The notes below the pieces were generated by a model, which had not been told where the DNA came from, ran no database searches, and saw nothing but the letters and a program-made list of their open reading frames with translations. Positions 52,518-64,000 of a stretch of 64,000 nucleotides of DNA are shown here, in pieces; the stretch's first letter is position 1; every line of letters begins with the position of its first letter. Position numbers and translations under genes: made by a program. Location: positions 1 through 64,000 of the forward strand of contig SVQA01000002.1 in the NCBI GenBank assembly GCA_015065545.1, read 5' to 3'. This stretch comes from Oscillospiraceae bacterium (GTDB lineage Bacteria > Bacillota > Clostridia > Oscillospirales > Acutalibacteraceae).

Positions 52518-53465
52518 TTATTTCTCGTTCTTTTCGATGTTCTTAACCTTTGCGATGTAAATGGGTCTTTTCTTTGTTTCAATATAAACTCTGCCCAGAT
52601 ACTCGCCGATAATGCCAATGGAAAGCTCGATAAGTCCGCCGATAAACAGCATTACACAAACGATGGTTGCATAGCCTGAGCCAAAATCACCGGTAATAAG
52701 CGCCTCAATAATTATTGCAATCATACCCGCAATTGAGCCGAAGAACAATAAAACTCCCAGAATAAAGATAAATTTAAGAGGAGAAACCGAGAAGGATGTG
52801 ATGCCGTCGATTGCATATTTGAAAAGTCCCCAGAAGCTCCAGCTTGAAGTGCCTATTGTTCTCTCAACATTCTCGTAAGGAATCCACTTTGTATCAAAGC
52901 CAACCCAGCAGAAAATACCCTTTGAAAATCTCTGTACCTCAGAAAGCGAAAGAATAGAGTCAATCATCTGCCTTGTCATAACTCGGTAGTCAACTGCACC
53001 GTAAGGCATTTTTACAGAGGACATAGAGTTCTGCATTTTAAAGAAAAGCTTGGAGAATCCGCGACGAAGAAATCCGTCTTTTCTCTCTTTTTCTTCTCTG
53101 TAAAGAGCACAGCAATCGTGACCCTCTTCTATTCCCTTAAGCATTTCAGGGAACATTGCAGGGGGATGCTGCAAATCTGCATCCATAACAATTACCAAGT
53201 CCGCGGTTGTATGCTCAAGTCCTGCATACATAGCAGCCTCTTTGCCGAAATTTCTTGCAAAAGAAATGTATTTTACATTTTCAAACTCTTTTGCAAGCTT
53301 CATCATAACAAGCAGGGTTTTATCTTTGCTGCCGTCGTTTACAAGAATATAGCGAAAGCTGTACTCGGGCAAAGTTGCAATAACCTCGTTTGTAACCTTT
53401 ATAAATTCAGGAAGCACCTCTTCCTCGTTATAGCAAGGTACTACTATATCAACTGTTTTCATCAT
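52518..53465 (-). CDS. GT2 family undecaprenyl-phosphate sugar transferase
   Basis: The 315-residue product is of the GtrB/CsbB/DPM1 type. The N-terminal GT-A domain has VVPCYNEEEV, NDGSKDKT, MDADLQHPP (the DxD-type metal site), and RRGFSKLFF with QRFSKGIFCW later. Two C-terminal membrane spans (about 230-290) hold it on the membrane, where it makes undecaprenyl-phosphate sugar from UDP-sugar. It is followed by a GtrA gene. A YfhO-type transferase gene diverges from it. ATG 53465 follows GAGGTG. Confidence 0.92.
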   Translation of the reverse strand: MMKTVDIVVPCYNEEEVLPEFIKVTNEVIATLPEYSFRYILVNDGSKDKTLLVMMKLAKEFENVKYISFARNFGKEAAMYAGLEHTTADLVIVMDADLQHPPAMFPEMLKGIEEGHDCCALYREEKERKDGFLRRGFSKLFFKMQNSMSSVKMPYGAVDYRVMTRQMIDSILSLSEVQRFSKGIFCWVGFDTKWIPYENVERTIGTSSWSFWGLFKYAIDGITSFSVSPLKFIFILGVLLFFGSIAGMIAIIIEALITGDFGSGYATIVCVMLFIGGLIELSIGIIGEYLGRVYIETKKRPIYIAKVKNIEKNEK

Positions 53466-53599
53466 TAAATCACCTCATATTATAAATAATCAGTAGCTTT
53501 ATAAACATATATAATTTATTATAACACCAAATAAAACAAATGTCTACGAATTATGCCCTATGTTACTCAAAATTATTTGAAACTTTTTAAGAAAAACAG

Positions 53600-53628
53600 T
53601 TTACCTTTATTTATCTGCATGGTATAAT
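53600..53628 (+). promoter_or_regulatory. Promoter of the YfhO-family gene
   Basis: TTTACC (53600-53605), 17-base spacer, TATAAT (53623-53628), about 77 bases before ATG 53705. Confidence 0.65.
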
Positions 53629-53704
53629 TAGTGTGTATATCTATGTGCATAAACAATTTTTGATTTATGCAGGAATTCTATTAACTTACGGGAGGTTTTT
53701 GTGT

Positions 53705-56700
53705 ATGGTCAAGGCTCGCTCTGCCAAGGTCCCCACTATGAAAACTCTTTTAAACAAAGCTCGCTCAAAAGGCGACGGCTCAGGCAAGTTTATAGCACTC
53801 TCTTTTATTGTACCCTTTGTGTTGCTTGCAATCGCTTTTGCCCTTGAGAACGTTGCTCCCTTCGGTATTCTTAAAACCGGTGTCAACTATATTCTTTACC
53901 AGTTCAGCGATTTTCTCGGTATGGATGTTTATGTTGAGCAGGAAAATCCTTGGGGCACTCAGCAGATGCACGTTGTTGATATGTGGCATCAATATTTCCC
54001 CTTCCTTGTAGAGCTTCACGATAAGCTTCAGTCAGGCGGGTCACTTTTCTGGACCTGGTCTGTAGGTATGGGCGTAAACTTTATTGCCATGGGCTCCTAC
54101 TACCTCTTCAGCCCTCTCAACTTCCTTTCTGCATTTTTCTCTACAGACGTTCTTTCAAGCTATATCGTTGTTGCAACTGTTATTAAGCTTTCTCTTGCAG
54201 GTATGTTTACTGCTATCTGCTTTAAGATTATATTTAAAAAGACAAGCTTAGCAACCGTATTCTTCTCTACGATGTTTGCTCTTTGCTCCTTTAATATGGG
54301 ATATTACTGGAACATTATCTGGCTTGACTCTGTAGCAATGCTTCCTTTGGTAGTGGCAGGTACAATTTGCCTCTTGCGAGACGGAAAATATAAGCTCTTT
54401 ATTATTTCCCTTGCTCTATCTGTAATATTCAACTACTACATCGGTCTTTTTATCTGCGTTGCAGTATTCCTTACAGCAATCGGCTATACAGTATCCTGCT
54501 GGGTAAGCCTTAAAAAAGCCGCAAAAGACCTTCTGCGTACCGCAATAAGTGCCTTAATTTCTCTGATGCTCACAGCCATTGTTACCATCCCTGCTTACCT
54601 TGGACTGCAAAATTGCTACAAACAAACCACAGGTATGCCCAAGGGCTTTGACATCAACATCGGTGCCGATAATACCTCCGGTGTGCTTGACGCCTTCCAT
54701 AAAATTTTCAGTAATGCCCTCTCTTTTATTTCTCCTACTTCTACAGAGGGTATGCCAAACATCGGCTGCGGACTTCTTTGTCTTGTGCTTCTGGGTATTT
54801 TCTTCTGCTCAAAGAAAATCAAAAAAGGCGAAAAGATCTTCTGTATCTCTACTTTGATGCTATTTGTAATCAGCTTTATTTTCAGAAGACTTGATTTTAT
54901 GTGGCACGGCTTCCACTATCCCAATATGCTCCCCTACAGATTCAGTTTCCTCTTCAGCTTCCTTATAATCTATATGGGCTACAGAGCATATCTTGTCTTA
55001 AAAGACAGCAGTTATATTGATGTTATTATCACAACTCTTGTTTTCTCCATGTTCATTCTTCTCTATTACTTCAGAAAGTATATTGTAGTAGAAGAAGGTG
55101 TTACAAACCGCTCCCCTTACAACGAAAATATCTTCGTAGCCTGCATAATCATAGGCGCATTTATGATTGCGGCAATATTGTTGTATGTGCTGAAGCTTGT
55201 ACCAAAGCGGTTCCTGTCTGTTTTCCTTTGCCTTTTAGTTATAGGTGAAATGAGTGCCACAGCAATTATCGGTGTTGATACAGTAGGCTCCACCTCAATG
55301 CTCGGCTATCCTACAGAGAAAGCAAACGTAGATATTCTTCTGAGCAGAATCGAAGAAAGAACCAAGAACGAGGCTCCCGATATTTATCGTATAGAAGCAA
55401 ACAATGCTTATACTCTCAATGACGGTGCTATCTACGATTACAACGGTCTTTCAATGTTCAATTCTATGGCAAATGCCACCTTCAACAGATTCTTCGGTGA
55501 TATGGGCGGTGCAGGCTACTTAGGCGGTAACCGCTACACCTACTATGATTCCTCTCCCGTAACCAACGTTCTCTTCAATATCCGTTATCTTTATGCAAAG
55601 AGCAGCAAGAGCTACGGTGAACCATTTATGAAGGTAATTGATTCTGCAGGTAACGTAACCCTTTACGAAAACACCTACTATATAAATATGGGATTCCTTG
55701 CAAATGAGGAACTTCGAAACTTCGAGCTTCCTATGGTGAATGATAAAAACAAGCAGCTGGATGCAAATGCAGACCCTGCAGATGCTTATGTAAATCCCTT
55801 TGAAAATCAGATTGATTTCTGGAAGAAGGCAACAGGCATCGAAGAACCCCTCTATACTCCCATTGAGAAAACCTCCACAGAGCATAACGTAGACCCATCT
55901 ATGAAGTACTCCGACGGAATGGAAATCGGCTATACAACCTCAGGTACAACAAAGGTTAAGTACAACTTCCAAGTACCCAAGGAAGGTTATGTTTACTCCT
56001 TCTTCTATATAAGCGGACCTAACGGCAAGGGTAAAATCAGTATAAACAACAGCCAGCTTCGTGAAATCAATATTGAACAGCCTCATATTGCCGCAATCGG
56101 TAAGGTTAACGAGGGCGACACTGTATCCATGCAAGGCGAGCTCAAGAGAAGCTCCTGGATTCGTGCTCACCTCTATTATCTTAATGAGGACGTTTACAGA
56201 AGAGGTATTGAGATTTTAAAACAATCTACTCTCGATACAACTCACGTTTCCGACACAGAGCTTGAGGGTACAATCAACGCAAACCGTGACGGCATTCTTT
56301 ACACCTCTATTCCTTATGAAAAAGGCTGGACAGTAAAGGTTGACGGCGTTGAGCAGGAGGTTATTCCTCTCGGCGTAGTTTATCCCGATGCAGATACACC
56401 CGATAACAGAGAAACCGCAAGGCTCGGCGGTATGTGCTGTGTAGCAATCACAAAGGGCACGCATACCATTGAGTTCTCCTACACTCCCGCAGGCTTCAAA
56501 TTTGCAGCAGTAATCTTTGCCGCCGCATTTATTGTTCTCTTATTCTTTGCAGTATGCACATCAAGATTTATGAGAAACAAGAAAATTGCAAAGCCTGTAA
56601 TTTGGCTCTTTGACCCAAGTGTAAAAGAAAGGGCTTCTGATGCTTCCTATGATTTTATCCGTGTGGAAACCCCAACTGAAGCAGAGCCTCAATTCTTTGA

Positions 56701-56821
56701 TTTAGACACCTTTGAGGATATAGAAACTACCGAAGAGGAATTAAATATCCCCGATATTTCCGAAGATGACATCTTTGCAGGTAATTCTGAATCTGAAGAA
56801 ACTTCTTCCAAAGAAAACTAA
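53705..56821 (+). CDS. YfhO-family GT-C membrane glycosyltransferase
   Basis: The 1038-residue product has about a dozen membrane spans in its first 560 residues, then a large extracellular domain (about 560-930), another membrane span (about 935-960), and an acidic cytoplasmic-looking tail rich in Glu/Asp. The early HQYFPFLVELHDKL and the GGNRYTYY region are typical of YfhO. In Bacillus YfhO acts with CsbB (GT2) to decorate lipoteichoic acid with sugar from undecaprenyl phosphate. The neighbouring GT2 and GtrA genes supply the rest of such a three-part set. GGGAGG precedes ATG 53705; longer in-frame reading lacks this. Confidence 0.9.
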   Translation: MVKARSAKVPTMKTLLNKARSKGDGSGKFIALSFIVPFVLLAIAFALENVAPFGILKTGVNYILYQFSDFLGMDVYVEQENPWGTQQMHVVDMWHQYFPFLVELHDKLQSGGSLFWTWSVGMGVNFIAMGSYYLFSPLNFLSAFFSTDVLSSYIVVATVIKLSLAGMFTAICFKIIFKKTSLATVFFSTMFALCSFNMGYYWNIIWLDSVAMLPLVVAGTICLLRDGKYKLFIISLALSVIFNYYIGLFICVAVFLTAIGYTVSCWVSLKKAAKDLLRTAISALISLMLTAIVTIPAYLGLQNCYKQTTGMPKGFDINIGADNTSGVLDAFHKIFSNALSFISPTSTEGMPNIGCGLLCLVLLGIFFCSKKIKKGEKIFCISTLMLFVISFIFRRLDFMWHGFHYPNMLPYRFSFLFSFLIIYMGYRAYLVLKDSSYIDVIITTLVFSMFILLYYFRKYIVVEEGVTNRSPYNENIFVACIIIGAFMIAAILLYVLKLVPKRFLSVFLCLLVIGEMSATAIIGVDTVGSTSMLGYPTEKANVDILLSRIEERTKNEAPDIYRIEANNAYTLNDGAIYDYNGLSMFNSMANATFNRFFGDMGGAGYLGGNRYTYYDSSPVTNVLFNIRYLYAKSSKSYGEPFMKVIDSAGNVTLYENTYYINMGFLANEELRNFELPMVNDKNKQLDANADPADAYVNPFENQIDFWKKATGIEEPLYTPIEKTSTEHNVDPSMKYSDGMEIGYTTSGTTKVKYNFQVPKEGYVYSFFYISGPNGKGKISINNSQLREINIEQPHIAAIGKVNEGDTVSMQGELKRSSWIRAHLYYLNEDVYRRGIEILKQSTLDTTHVSDTELEGTINANRDGILYTSIPYEKGWTVKVDGVEQEVIPLGVVYPDADTPDNRETARLGGMCCVAITKGTHTIEFSYTPAGFKFAAVIFAAAFIVLLFFAVCTSRFMRNKKIAKPVIWLFDPSVKERASDASYDFIRVETPTEAEPQFFDLDTFEDIETTEEELNIPDISEDDIFAGNSESEETSSKEN

Positions 56822-56838
56822 ATATTATTCCAAACAAA

Positions 56839-56872
56839 AACAGTGAGTAGAAATTCTACTCACTGTTTTTTC
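56839..56872. terminator. Bidirectional terminator
   Basis: Fourteen-base stem AACAGTGAGTAGAA / TTCTACTCACTGTT with a very short loop, followed by TTTTTCG, between YfhO and gyrA. Confidence 0.85.
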
Positions 56873-56884
56873 GTTATTGTTTAA

Positions 56885-59473
56885 TTATTCTTCTGCAGCT
56901 TCTTCCGCGGTTTCCTCTGCATCGTCGAGGATTACTTCCTCTTCTTCGTCCTCAACTGCGTCACGAGCTTCTTCTTCGGGGTCGATTTCTTCTGCTTCAA
57001 GGGCTACTGCGTCCTCTTCGTGAGGTGCTCTTGCGGCGGCAACAACCTTGTTGCCATCCTTGATACGCATTACTGTAACACCCTTTGAAGGACGGGCACA
57101 AACACGGATGGAGCTTGCAAGAATACGGATAATAATACCATCCTCGGAAACAAGTATTACATCATCCTCAAGGTCAACAACCTTGATAGCGGCAACATCG
57201 CCGTATTTCTCAACGTGATAGTTGATAATACCCTTACCACCTCTTGTTTGCAGTCTGTAGTTATCAATCTCGGAAAGTCTGCCGTAGCCTGTTTCAGAAA
57301 CTGTCAGCACCTTGCCGCCTTCTCTTGCTACAGACATACCGACTACCATATCGCCTTCACGCAAGCGAATTGCACGAACACCTCTTGCCAATCTGCCCAT
57401 AGGACGAACATCATTCTCGTCAAAGCGGATTGCATAACCCTTCTTTGTTGCGACAATAATAGAATCGTTGCCATTTGTCATTCTTACCCAAGCAAGCTCA
57501 TCGCCTTCGTTAAGCTCAAGAGCAATGAGACCGCCCTTACGGTTTGTATTATAAGCACTGAGAGAAATTCTCTTGATAATTCCCTGACGGGTTACCATAA
57601 TAAGATACTTGTCTTCCTCAAAATCAGGAACACGAATCATAGAGGTGATCTTTTCGTCACCGGTTAAAGGCAGAAGATTTGCAATATTCATACCCTTTGA
57701 TTGACGGCTGCCCTCGGGAATCTCGTAGCATTTGAGTCTGTAAACCCGACCTTTGTCAGAGAAGAAGAGAATATAGTCATGAGAACCGGTAATCATAAGC
57801 TCGGTTGCTACGTCTTCTTCTCTTCTTGTCATACCTGCAACACCACGACCGCCACGATTCTGAATCTTGTAGGTATCGGTGGTCTGGCGTTTGATATAAC
57901 CAAAGCGGGTATAAGTAACAACACACTGCTCCTCAGGAATAAGGTCTTCAATATCAACCTCACCGCTGATAGCACAGATTTCTGTTCTTCTTTCGTCTGC
58001 GTATTTATTTCTAATTTCAGTAGCCTCAATCTTGATAATCTGCATTCTTCTTTCGTGGCTTGCAAGAATTTCTTTGAGGTCTGTAATCTTAACCTGAAGC
58101 TCTTTGATTTCTTCTTCTATCTTTTCTCGCTCCAAGCCTGTGAGCTGACGAAGTCTCATCTGTACAATTGCTTGTGCCTGAATCTCGGAAAGTGCAAACT
58201 TCTCCATAAGCTTTGTCACAGCCTCGGGAGTATCCTTACTTGCACGGATTGTAGCAATAACCTCGTCAATATTATCAAGAGCAATCTTTAAACCCTCTAA
58301 AATATGCATTCTTTCCTCTGCTTTTTTAAGGTCGAATGCAGTACGACGGGTGATAACTTCCTCTTGGAAGTCAATGTAATGAGTGAGCATTTCTTTAAGA
58401 TTAAGAATCTTAGGCTCCCCGTTTACAATTGCCAGCATAATTACACCAAAGGTGGTCTGAAGCTGAGTATAGCTGTAAAGCTGATTGAGCACAACCTGAG
58501 GCGATGCATCTCGCTTTACATCAATCTCAATATGCATACCCTCTCTGTCAGAGTGGTCCTCAATATTTGAGATTCCTTCAATTCTCTTTTCATTTACAAG
58601 GTCTGCAATATATTCAATGAGTCTTGCTTTGTTAACCTGATAAGGCAGCTCTGTAACTATAATTTTGAATCTGCCGTTCTTTTCCTCAACAATTTCTGCT
58701 CTTGCTCGAACAGTAATCTTGCCTCTGCCTGTCATATAAGCGGCACGAATACCGCTTCTGCCCATAATCATACCGCCTGTGGGAAAATCAGGGCCGGGCA
58801 AGCATTCCATAAGCTCGGGAATCTCTACATCCGGGTTATCAATAAGCATACACATTGTATCAATAACTTCACAGAGGTTGTGAGGAGGAATATTTGTTGC
58901 CATACCAACAGCGATACCACCCGAACCGTTTACAAGCAGATTGGGGAATCTTGAAGGAAGTACTGTTGGCTCTTCAAGACGGTCGTCGAAGTTAGGCATA
59001 AAATCAACAGTATCTTTATCAATATCAGCAAGCATTTCTGTAGAAAGTTTGCTCATTTTTGACTCTGTATATCTGTATGCAGCAGGCGGGTCACCGTCAA
59101 CAGAACCGAAGTTACCATGACCGTCTACAAGCATATATCTCATAGAGAAATCCTGTGCAAGTCTTACCATTGCATCGTAAACAGATGCATCACCATGAGG
59201 ATGATAGGAACCCAGCACGGAACCGACGGTATCCGCACACTTTCTGTAGGGTTTTTCGGGAGTAAGACCTTTCTCATACATTGTGTAGAGAATTCTTCTG
59301 TGAACAGGCTTCAAGCCGTCACGAACATCGGGCAGTGCTCTGGACACGATAACCGACATTGAATAATCGAGGAAGGATTGACGCATTTCGCGGTTTACAT
59401 CAACATCAATAATTTTTGTGTTTGCAAATGCACTTTCGTCAACCATATAAGACTTTTCTTTTTTAGTTGCCAT
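56885..59473 (-). CDS. gyrA: DNA gyrase subunit A
   Basis: GyrA breaks and rejoins DNA in the ATP-driven supercoiling enzyme. The 862-residue product has the winged-helix breakage domain with the active tyrosine in [10 protein letters not shown], and [19 protein letters not shown] as quinolone-pocket segment, in which the residue equivalent to E. coli Ser83 is Ala. The GyrA-box is IQNRGGRG. The C-terminal beta-pinwheel fills about 500-815 and the last 45 residues are highly acidic, a known class of regulatory tail in GyrA. It follows gyrB by 23 bases. Confidence 0.97.
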   Translation of the reverse strand: MATKKEKSYMVDESAFANTKIIDVDVNREMRQSFLDYSMSVIVSRALPDVRDGLKPVHRRILYTMYEKGLTPEKPYRKCADTVGSVLGSYHPHGDASVYDAMVRLAQDFSMRYMLVDGHGNFGSVDGDPPAAYRYTESKMSKLSTEMLADIDKDTVDFMPNFDDRLEEPTVLPSRFPNLLVNGSGGIAVGMATNIPPHNLCEVIDTMCMLIDNPDVEIPELMECLPGPDFPTGGMIMGRSGIRAAYMTGRGKITVRARAEIVEEKNGRFKIIVTELPYQVNKARLIEYIADLVNEKRIEGISNIEDHSDREGMHIEIDVKRDASPQVVLNQLYSYTQLQTTFGVIMLAIVNGEPKILNLKEMLTHYIDFQEEVITRRTAFDLKKAEERMHILEGLKIALDNIDEVIATIRASKDTPEAVTKLMEKFALSEIQAQAIVQMRLRQLTGLEREKIEEEIKELQVKITDLKEILASHERRMQIIKIEATEIRNKYADERRTEICAISGEVDIEDLIPEEQCVVTYTRFGYIKRQTTDTYKIQNRGGRGVAGMTRREEDVATELMITGSHDYILFFSDKGRVYRLKCYEIPEGSRQSKGMNIANLLPLTGDEKITSMIRVPDFEEDKYLIMVTRQGIIKRISLSAYNTNRKGGLIALELNEGDELAWVRMTNGNDSIIVATKKGYAIRFDENDVRPMGRLARGVRAIRLREGDMVVGMSVAREGGKVLTVSETGYGRLSEIDNYRLQTRGGKGIINYHVEKYGDVAAIKVVDLEDDVILVSEDGIIIRILASSIRVCARPSKGVTVMRIKDGNKVVAAARAPHEEDAVALEAEEIDPEEEARDAVEDEEEEVILDDAEETAEEAAEE

Positions 59474-59496
59474 AATTATTTCTCCTTTCCCCGAAA

Positions 59497-61506
<2,010 letters not shown>

Positions 61507-61509
61507 TTA

Positions 61510-62331
61510 TCAAAATTTTCTGTTTGCAGAGTAATTTGATTGAGTTGGTTTCTCTTGCTCTGCAGGTTTATTTTCTTTTGCCCGTTCCTTTGTGGGAACA
61601 TACTCTTTAACGTCCTCATCTGCACTCACAGGAGGAGTATTATGAGAAACCTTTACAAGCGGAACATCACTTGAATAAGAATTAGAAACAGAGTTTTTCT
61701 GGACATTTATATCTGTCATAACCTCTGTTGTTTCTTTTTTATCTTCCTTGAAATATTCTGAAGAATCAGAAACTTTGAATGATTTTGTTTTATCCATATC
61801 ATTTTCAGATGATGAAGAAATATCTTCATAAACTCCTGAAAAAGCAGGTTCTTTTGCTTTTAGAATATTTCTTGATCTCTGATCTGTTTTAACCTTGAGA
61901 TTAGAAGAAGTATTTGTAAGCGGAACAGAAAGATCTATTTTAGACTGAGTCTGCTCCATAAATCTTTTCTGGGGAGAAAATTCAATAAAGAAAGGAGAAA
62001 TAAAGTAAAACACAATAAAAGGAAAAATCTCCCATAATATCCATTTTACTTCCTTTAAATCACCGAAGAAAAGCTTTACAAGAAATTTCATTTTTCCTGT
62101 ATCATCATAGGTATTCTGAATACTCTTTGCAGAAGAAAAGTAAAATATCAATATAAAAAGAGCAAAAAGACAGCAAAGAATAAGTGTAATCCATATTACA
62201 GGATTTTGCTTTATGTTTGATATTTTTTTGCAGTTTTTACAGGTATGTTCTCCTTTACTGTTTTCAAGCAATCTTCTCCAGTAATTAACCTTTCTTGAAC
62301 AGTAAGGACATCTTTTACTTTCTTTATTCAT
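61510..62331 (-). CDS. Zinc-ribbon membrane protein of unknown function in the origin cluster
   Basis: The 273-residue product has an N-terminal zinc ribbon (KRCPYCSRK near residue 8 and HTCKNCKK near 30), two membrane spans (about residues 47-68 and 97-117), and a long hydrophilic, disordered-looking C-terminal region of about 150 residues rich in Ser, Lys, Glu. I do not know the family. It sits between remB and gyrB in the same orientation, in a slot where other Clostridia usually have nothing or an unrelated small gene. Its codon use seems more AT-rich than genes further left, like recF and remB. A regulatory or membrane-tethering role near replication genes is possible but unproved. Confidence 0.75.
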   Translation of the reverse strand: MNKESKRCPYCSRKVNYWRRLLENSKGEHTCKNCKKISNIKQNPVIWITLILCCLFALFILIFYFSSAKSIQNTYDDTGKMKFLVKLFFGDLKEVKWILWEIFPFIVFYFISPFFIEFSPQKRFMEQTQSKIDLSVPLTNTSSNLKVKTDQRSRNILKAKEPAFSGVYEDISSSSENDMDKTKSFKVSDSSEYFKEDKKETTEVMTDINVQKNSVSNSYSSDVPLVKVSHNTPPVSADEDVKEYVPTKERAKENKPAEQEKPTQSNYSANRKF

Positions 62332-62365
62332 AAATCATCACCTTCAATAATTTACTTTTAAAAAA

Positions 62366-62644
62366 TTATTTAATAAGCTGTGAGCTTTGTGAACGTCTTT
62401 GCAATGTCTGACTTGAAAGAGGACTTATATAAACTCTTTCTATTTCTTTTTCATTTTCTATTTCTTTGCAAATAATAAAAGATTTTGGAAGGTCATAAAA
62501 AGAAACATTTATAACCCTGCCCTCTTTTTCTGCACGATTCAAATATTCTCTTGACCATTTTGAAACAGTAGATGTATCCATATCGTAAATTCCTACGATA
62601 CTTTCTGCCGGTACTACCGTGTCTTGTCCTAAGTGCAGATACAT
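62366..62644 (-). CDS. remB: RemB/YaaB-like DUF370 protein
   Basis: The 92-residue product starts YLHLGQDTVVPAESIVGIYD, the hallmark of the DUF370 family to which RemA and RemB (YaaB) of Bacillus belong; RemA is a DNA-binding activator of biofilm matrix genes. Its location between recF and gyrB is the usual one. Residues 67-92 extend beyond the normal end and are Gln/Ser-rich. ATG follows the TAA of recF directly, with GTGAGG upstream, so it is translated by coupling. Confidence 0.85.
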   Translation of the reverse strand: MYLHLGQDTVVPAESIVGIYDMDTSTVSKWSREYLNRAEKEGRVINVSFYDLPKSFIICKEIENEKEIERVYISPLSSQTLQRRSQSSQLIK

Positions 62645-63739
62645 TTACATAACCTCACCATTATTTACTGTAAAAATCTTTATATTTTCATCTTCAATTA
62701 CAGGTGCTTCACATCCTGTAATAAAGGTCTGGCATCCTTTGGAATTTAAAAGTAAAAACTCCTGTCTGTTTCTGTCTATTTCAGAAAGTACATCATCAAG
62801 AAGCACTACAGGAGGCTCTGAAAAATAGTTCCATAGCATCTTTGCTTCAGCAAGTTTTAGTGAAAGAACTATGCTTCTCTGCTGTCCTTGTGAACCGAAA
62901 TTTTTAGCTTTCATAGAATTTATAAAAAATTCAAGGTCATCTCTGTGCGGACCACAGTTTGTACAGGAAAGCTTAATATCCTCTTTTCTGCATTTTTCAA
63001 AACTCTGCTTTAATTTTTCTATAATCTTTTCTTCATTATCATCAAGAGAAATTCCAGCAGAACTTACATAATCAATAAAAAGCTCTTCTTTTCCTTTTGA
63101 AATACCATTATGATATTCTTTGGCAATAACATTTAATTTACTAATATATTCAAGTCTTTTAAAAATTATCTTTGCACCTAAAAGAATAAGGGAATCATCC
63201 CAGATACAAAGGGTTTCCTTAAGCTCGGGATGCTTGTAAATTTCTTTTAAAAGAGAATTTCTCTGCACAAGAGTACGATTATACTTTGAAAGCAAAACAG
63301 CAAATTTTATATTTTGCTGGCAGATTGCACCGTCAACAAATCTTCTTCGAAGTGAAGGCCCGTTTTTAACAAGAGCCAGATGCTCCGGCGAAAAAACAAC
63401 ACAGCCGAAGCATTCAGAAAGATAAGCAGAAGATGTCTTCTTTACATCATTTATATGTATCTGCTTTTTATTGCCGCTGAATAAAATTGATGCGTTCTGA
63501 TTTCTTCCCTGACTTTCAAATTCCATTTCTATAAGAGAATTCTTACTGCCGAATTTTGTAAGCTCGCTTTCTTTTGAGCCTCTGAATGAATGACCGCCTG
63601 AAAAAAGCCAGATTGCTTCCAGAAGATTTGTTTTTCCCTGAGCATTATCTCCGTAAATAACATTGGTACCCTCACCGGGAAATATTATATTGTCCTTGAG
63701 ATTGCGAAAATCGGAAAATTTCAGGGACACTACTTTCAA
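62645..63739 (-). CDS. recF: DNA replication and repair protein RecF
   Basis: RecF is an SMC-like ATPase that loads RecA at gaps with RecO and RecR. The 364-residue product has Walker [10 protein letters not shown] near residue 32, the signature region [18 protein letters not shown] near 285, and Walker [13 protein letters not shown] near 315. The start is TTG at 63739, preceded by GAGGTG; its first bases overlap the stop of the S4 gene (TTGA), indicating translational coupling. Confidence 0.95.
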   Translation of the reverse strand: MKVVSLKFSDFRNLKDNIIFPGEGTNVIYGDNAQGKTNLLEAIWLFSGGHSFRGSKESELTKFGSKNSLIEMEFESQGRNQNASILFSGNKKQIHINDVKKTSSAYLSECFGCVVFSPEHLALVKNGPSLRRRFVDGAICQQNIKFAVLLSKYNRTLVQRNSLLKEIYKHPELKETLCIWDDSLILLGAKIIFKRLEYISKLNVIAKEYHNGISKGKEELFIDYVSSAGISLDDNEEKIIEKLKQSFEKCRKEDIKLSCTNCGPHRDDLEFFINSMKAKNFGSQGQQRSIVLSLKLAEAKMLWNYFSEPPVVLLDDVLSEIDRNRQEFLLLNSKGCQTFITGCEAPVIEDENIKIFTVNNGEVM

Positions 63740-63957
63740 ACTACAGACACCTCTACAATTCTATCGCCATACTGTGCTTTATCACCGTCTCTCATTTTCT
63801 TGCCTCTCATTGTGCAAACTTCACCATTTACAAGCACCTGTCCGCTCTGGATAAGGAGCTTTGCTTCTCCGCCTGTTGCACAAAGACCGGAAAATTTCAT
63901 AAGGCTGTCAAGCTTTATAAATTCATCATTTATTATTATTTTCTCAGATTTCATCAT
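63736..63957 (-). CDS. yaaA: S4-domain RNA-binding protein (YaaA type)
   Basis: The 73-residue product is a single S4 domain: [20 protein letters not shown], then [20 protein letters not shown] and RDGD. YaaA-type proteins are conserved between dnaN and recF in Firmicutes; YaaA of Bacillus is a ribosome-associated protein. The start codon ATG at 63957 (or 63954) lies inside the 3' end of dnaN, with a 14-base overlap. Confidence 0.9.
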   Translation of the reverse strand: MMKSEKIIINDEFIKLDSLMKFSGLCATGGEAKLLIQSGQVLVNGEVCTMRGKKMRDGDKAQYGDRIVEVSVV

Positions 63958-64000
63958 TTAACCTCATAGGAACAACAAGGAAAATAAATTCTTCGCCTGC
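63944..64000 (-). CDS. dnaN: DNA polymerase III beta sliding clamp, C-terminal end
   Basis: Only the last 18 codons are in the window. They read [18 protein letters not shown] and then stop at 63946-63944. The VVPMR-type ending is that of the beta clamp, in which the C-terminal strand is at the dimer partner-binding pocket. It overlaps the S4 gene by 14 bases. The remainder of the gene, and probably dnaA and oriC, lie beyond the right edge. It is too short to be called alone, but its position upstream of S4-recF makes it convincing. Confidence 0.85.
   Translation of the reverse strand, partial: AGEEFIFLVVPMRLNDEI

Noticed and set aside
57215-58291. Long plus-strand open frames inside gyrA
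   Set aside because: They are antisense shadows of the gyrA reading frame, rich in Cys and Asn, without start signals.
59150-59260. GyrA Ser83-to-Ala position as evidence of acquired quinolone resistance
   Set aside because: The GDASVYDA form appears to be normal in related Clostridia; it cannot be called acquired from one sequence.

Overview
The window looks like a chromosome segment of a gut-type Firmicute of class Clostridia, probably Oscillospirales (Ruminococcaceae in the broad sense). Supporting signs are type I dockerin domains, a clostridial gene order dnaN-S4-recF-remB-gyrB-gyrA, a split MetH, a GGGtGRT/Fe-S scaffold gene pair, AGGAGG-type ribosome sites, TTGACA-17-TATAAT promoters and low-to-moderate GC. 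The right edge lies just beside the replication origin region: the last residues of DnaN are visible at 63944-64000. The left edge holds a strong leftward promoter and leader of the kind that drives an rRNA operon.

Layout. 1-443: leftward rRNA-type promoter and rightward operon promoter. 444-4048: four tandem six-span membrane proteins. 4.1-8.0 kb: lipoprotein, TtcA-like tRNA thiolase, G5/3D wall protein, LexA. 7.95-8.14 kb: long hairpin and terminator with no coding capacity. 8.3-13.6 kb: asnB, ribF, an acetyltransferase, a CpXC protein and a coiled-coil protein. 13.7-30.4 kb: an accessory, secretome-rich region with dockerin proteins, a 1752-residue phosphoesterase protein, several lipoproteins and the GGGtGRT/Fe-S scaffold operon. 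The 3' end of the GGGtGRT gene is repeated twice more to its left, with a broken serine recombinase and an excisionase-like gene between, which reads as a fossil integration site. 30.5-34.9 kb: amidohydrolase, small regulators, an acyltransferase, tRNA-Thr and a CapA protein. 35.1-38.7 kb: a YidC insertase fused to a glycerophosphotransferase, a small membrane protein, and a winged-helix/LicC-like nucleotidyltransferase. 38.7-40.7 kb: MocR regulator facing an ECF S-component. 40.9-48.4 kb: hisS-aspS and then metF, MetH activation protein, metH, thpR. 48.5-56.8 kb: M14 peptidase, redox protein, lepA, and a GT2/GtrA plus YfhO glycosylation set. 56.9-64 kb: gyrA, gyrB, a zinc-ribbon membrane protein, remB, recF, S4, dnaN end.

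How the parts relate. Several loci point to a decorated cell surface: the YidC-glycerophosphotransferase fusion and LicC-like enzyme (phosphate-containing polymer and phosphocholine-type tailoring), the GT2/GtrA/YfhO set (lipid-linked sugar transfer onto wall polymer), the membrane acyltransferase and the CapA protein. The metF-metH group forms a one-carbon/methionine operon. The gyrA-dnaN block runs away from the inferred origin, while hisS, aspS, lepA and metH run towards it. The best candidates for new biology are the repeated GGGtGRT 3' ends, the YidC fusion locus, the hairpin RNA at 8 kb, and the unexplained membrane and lipoprotein paralogue families.
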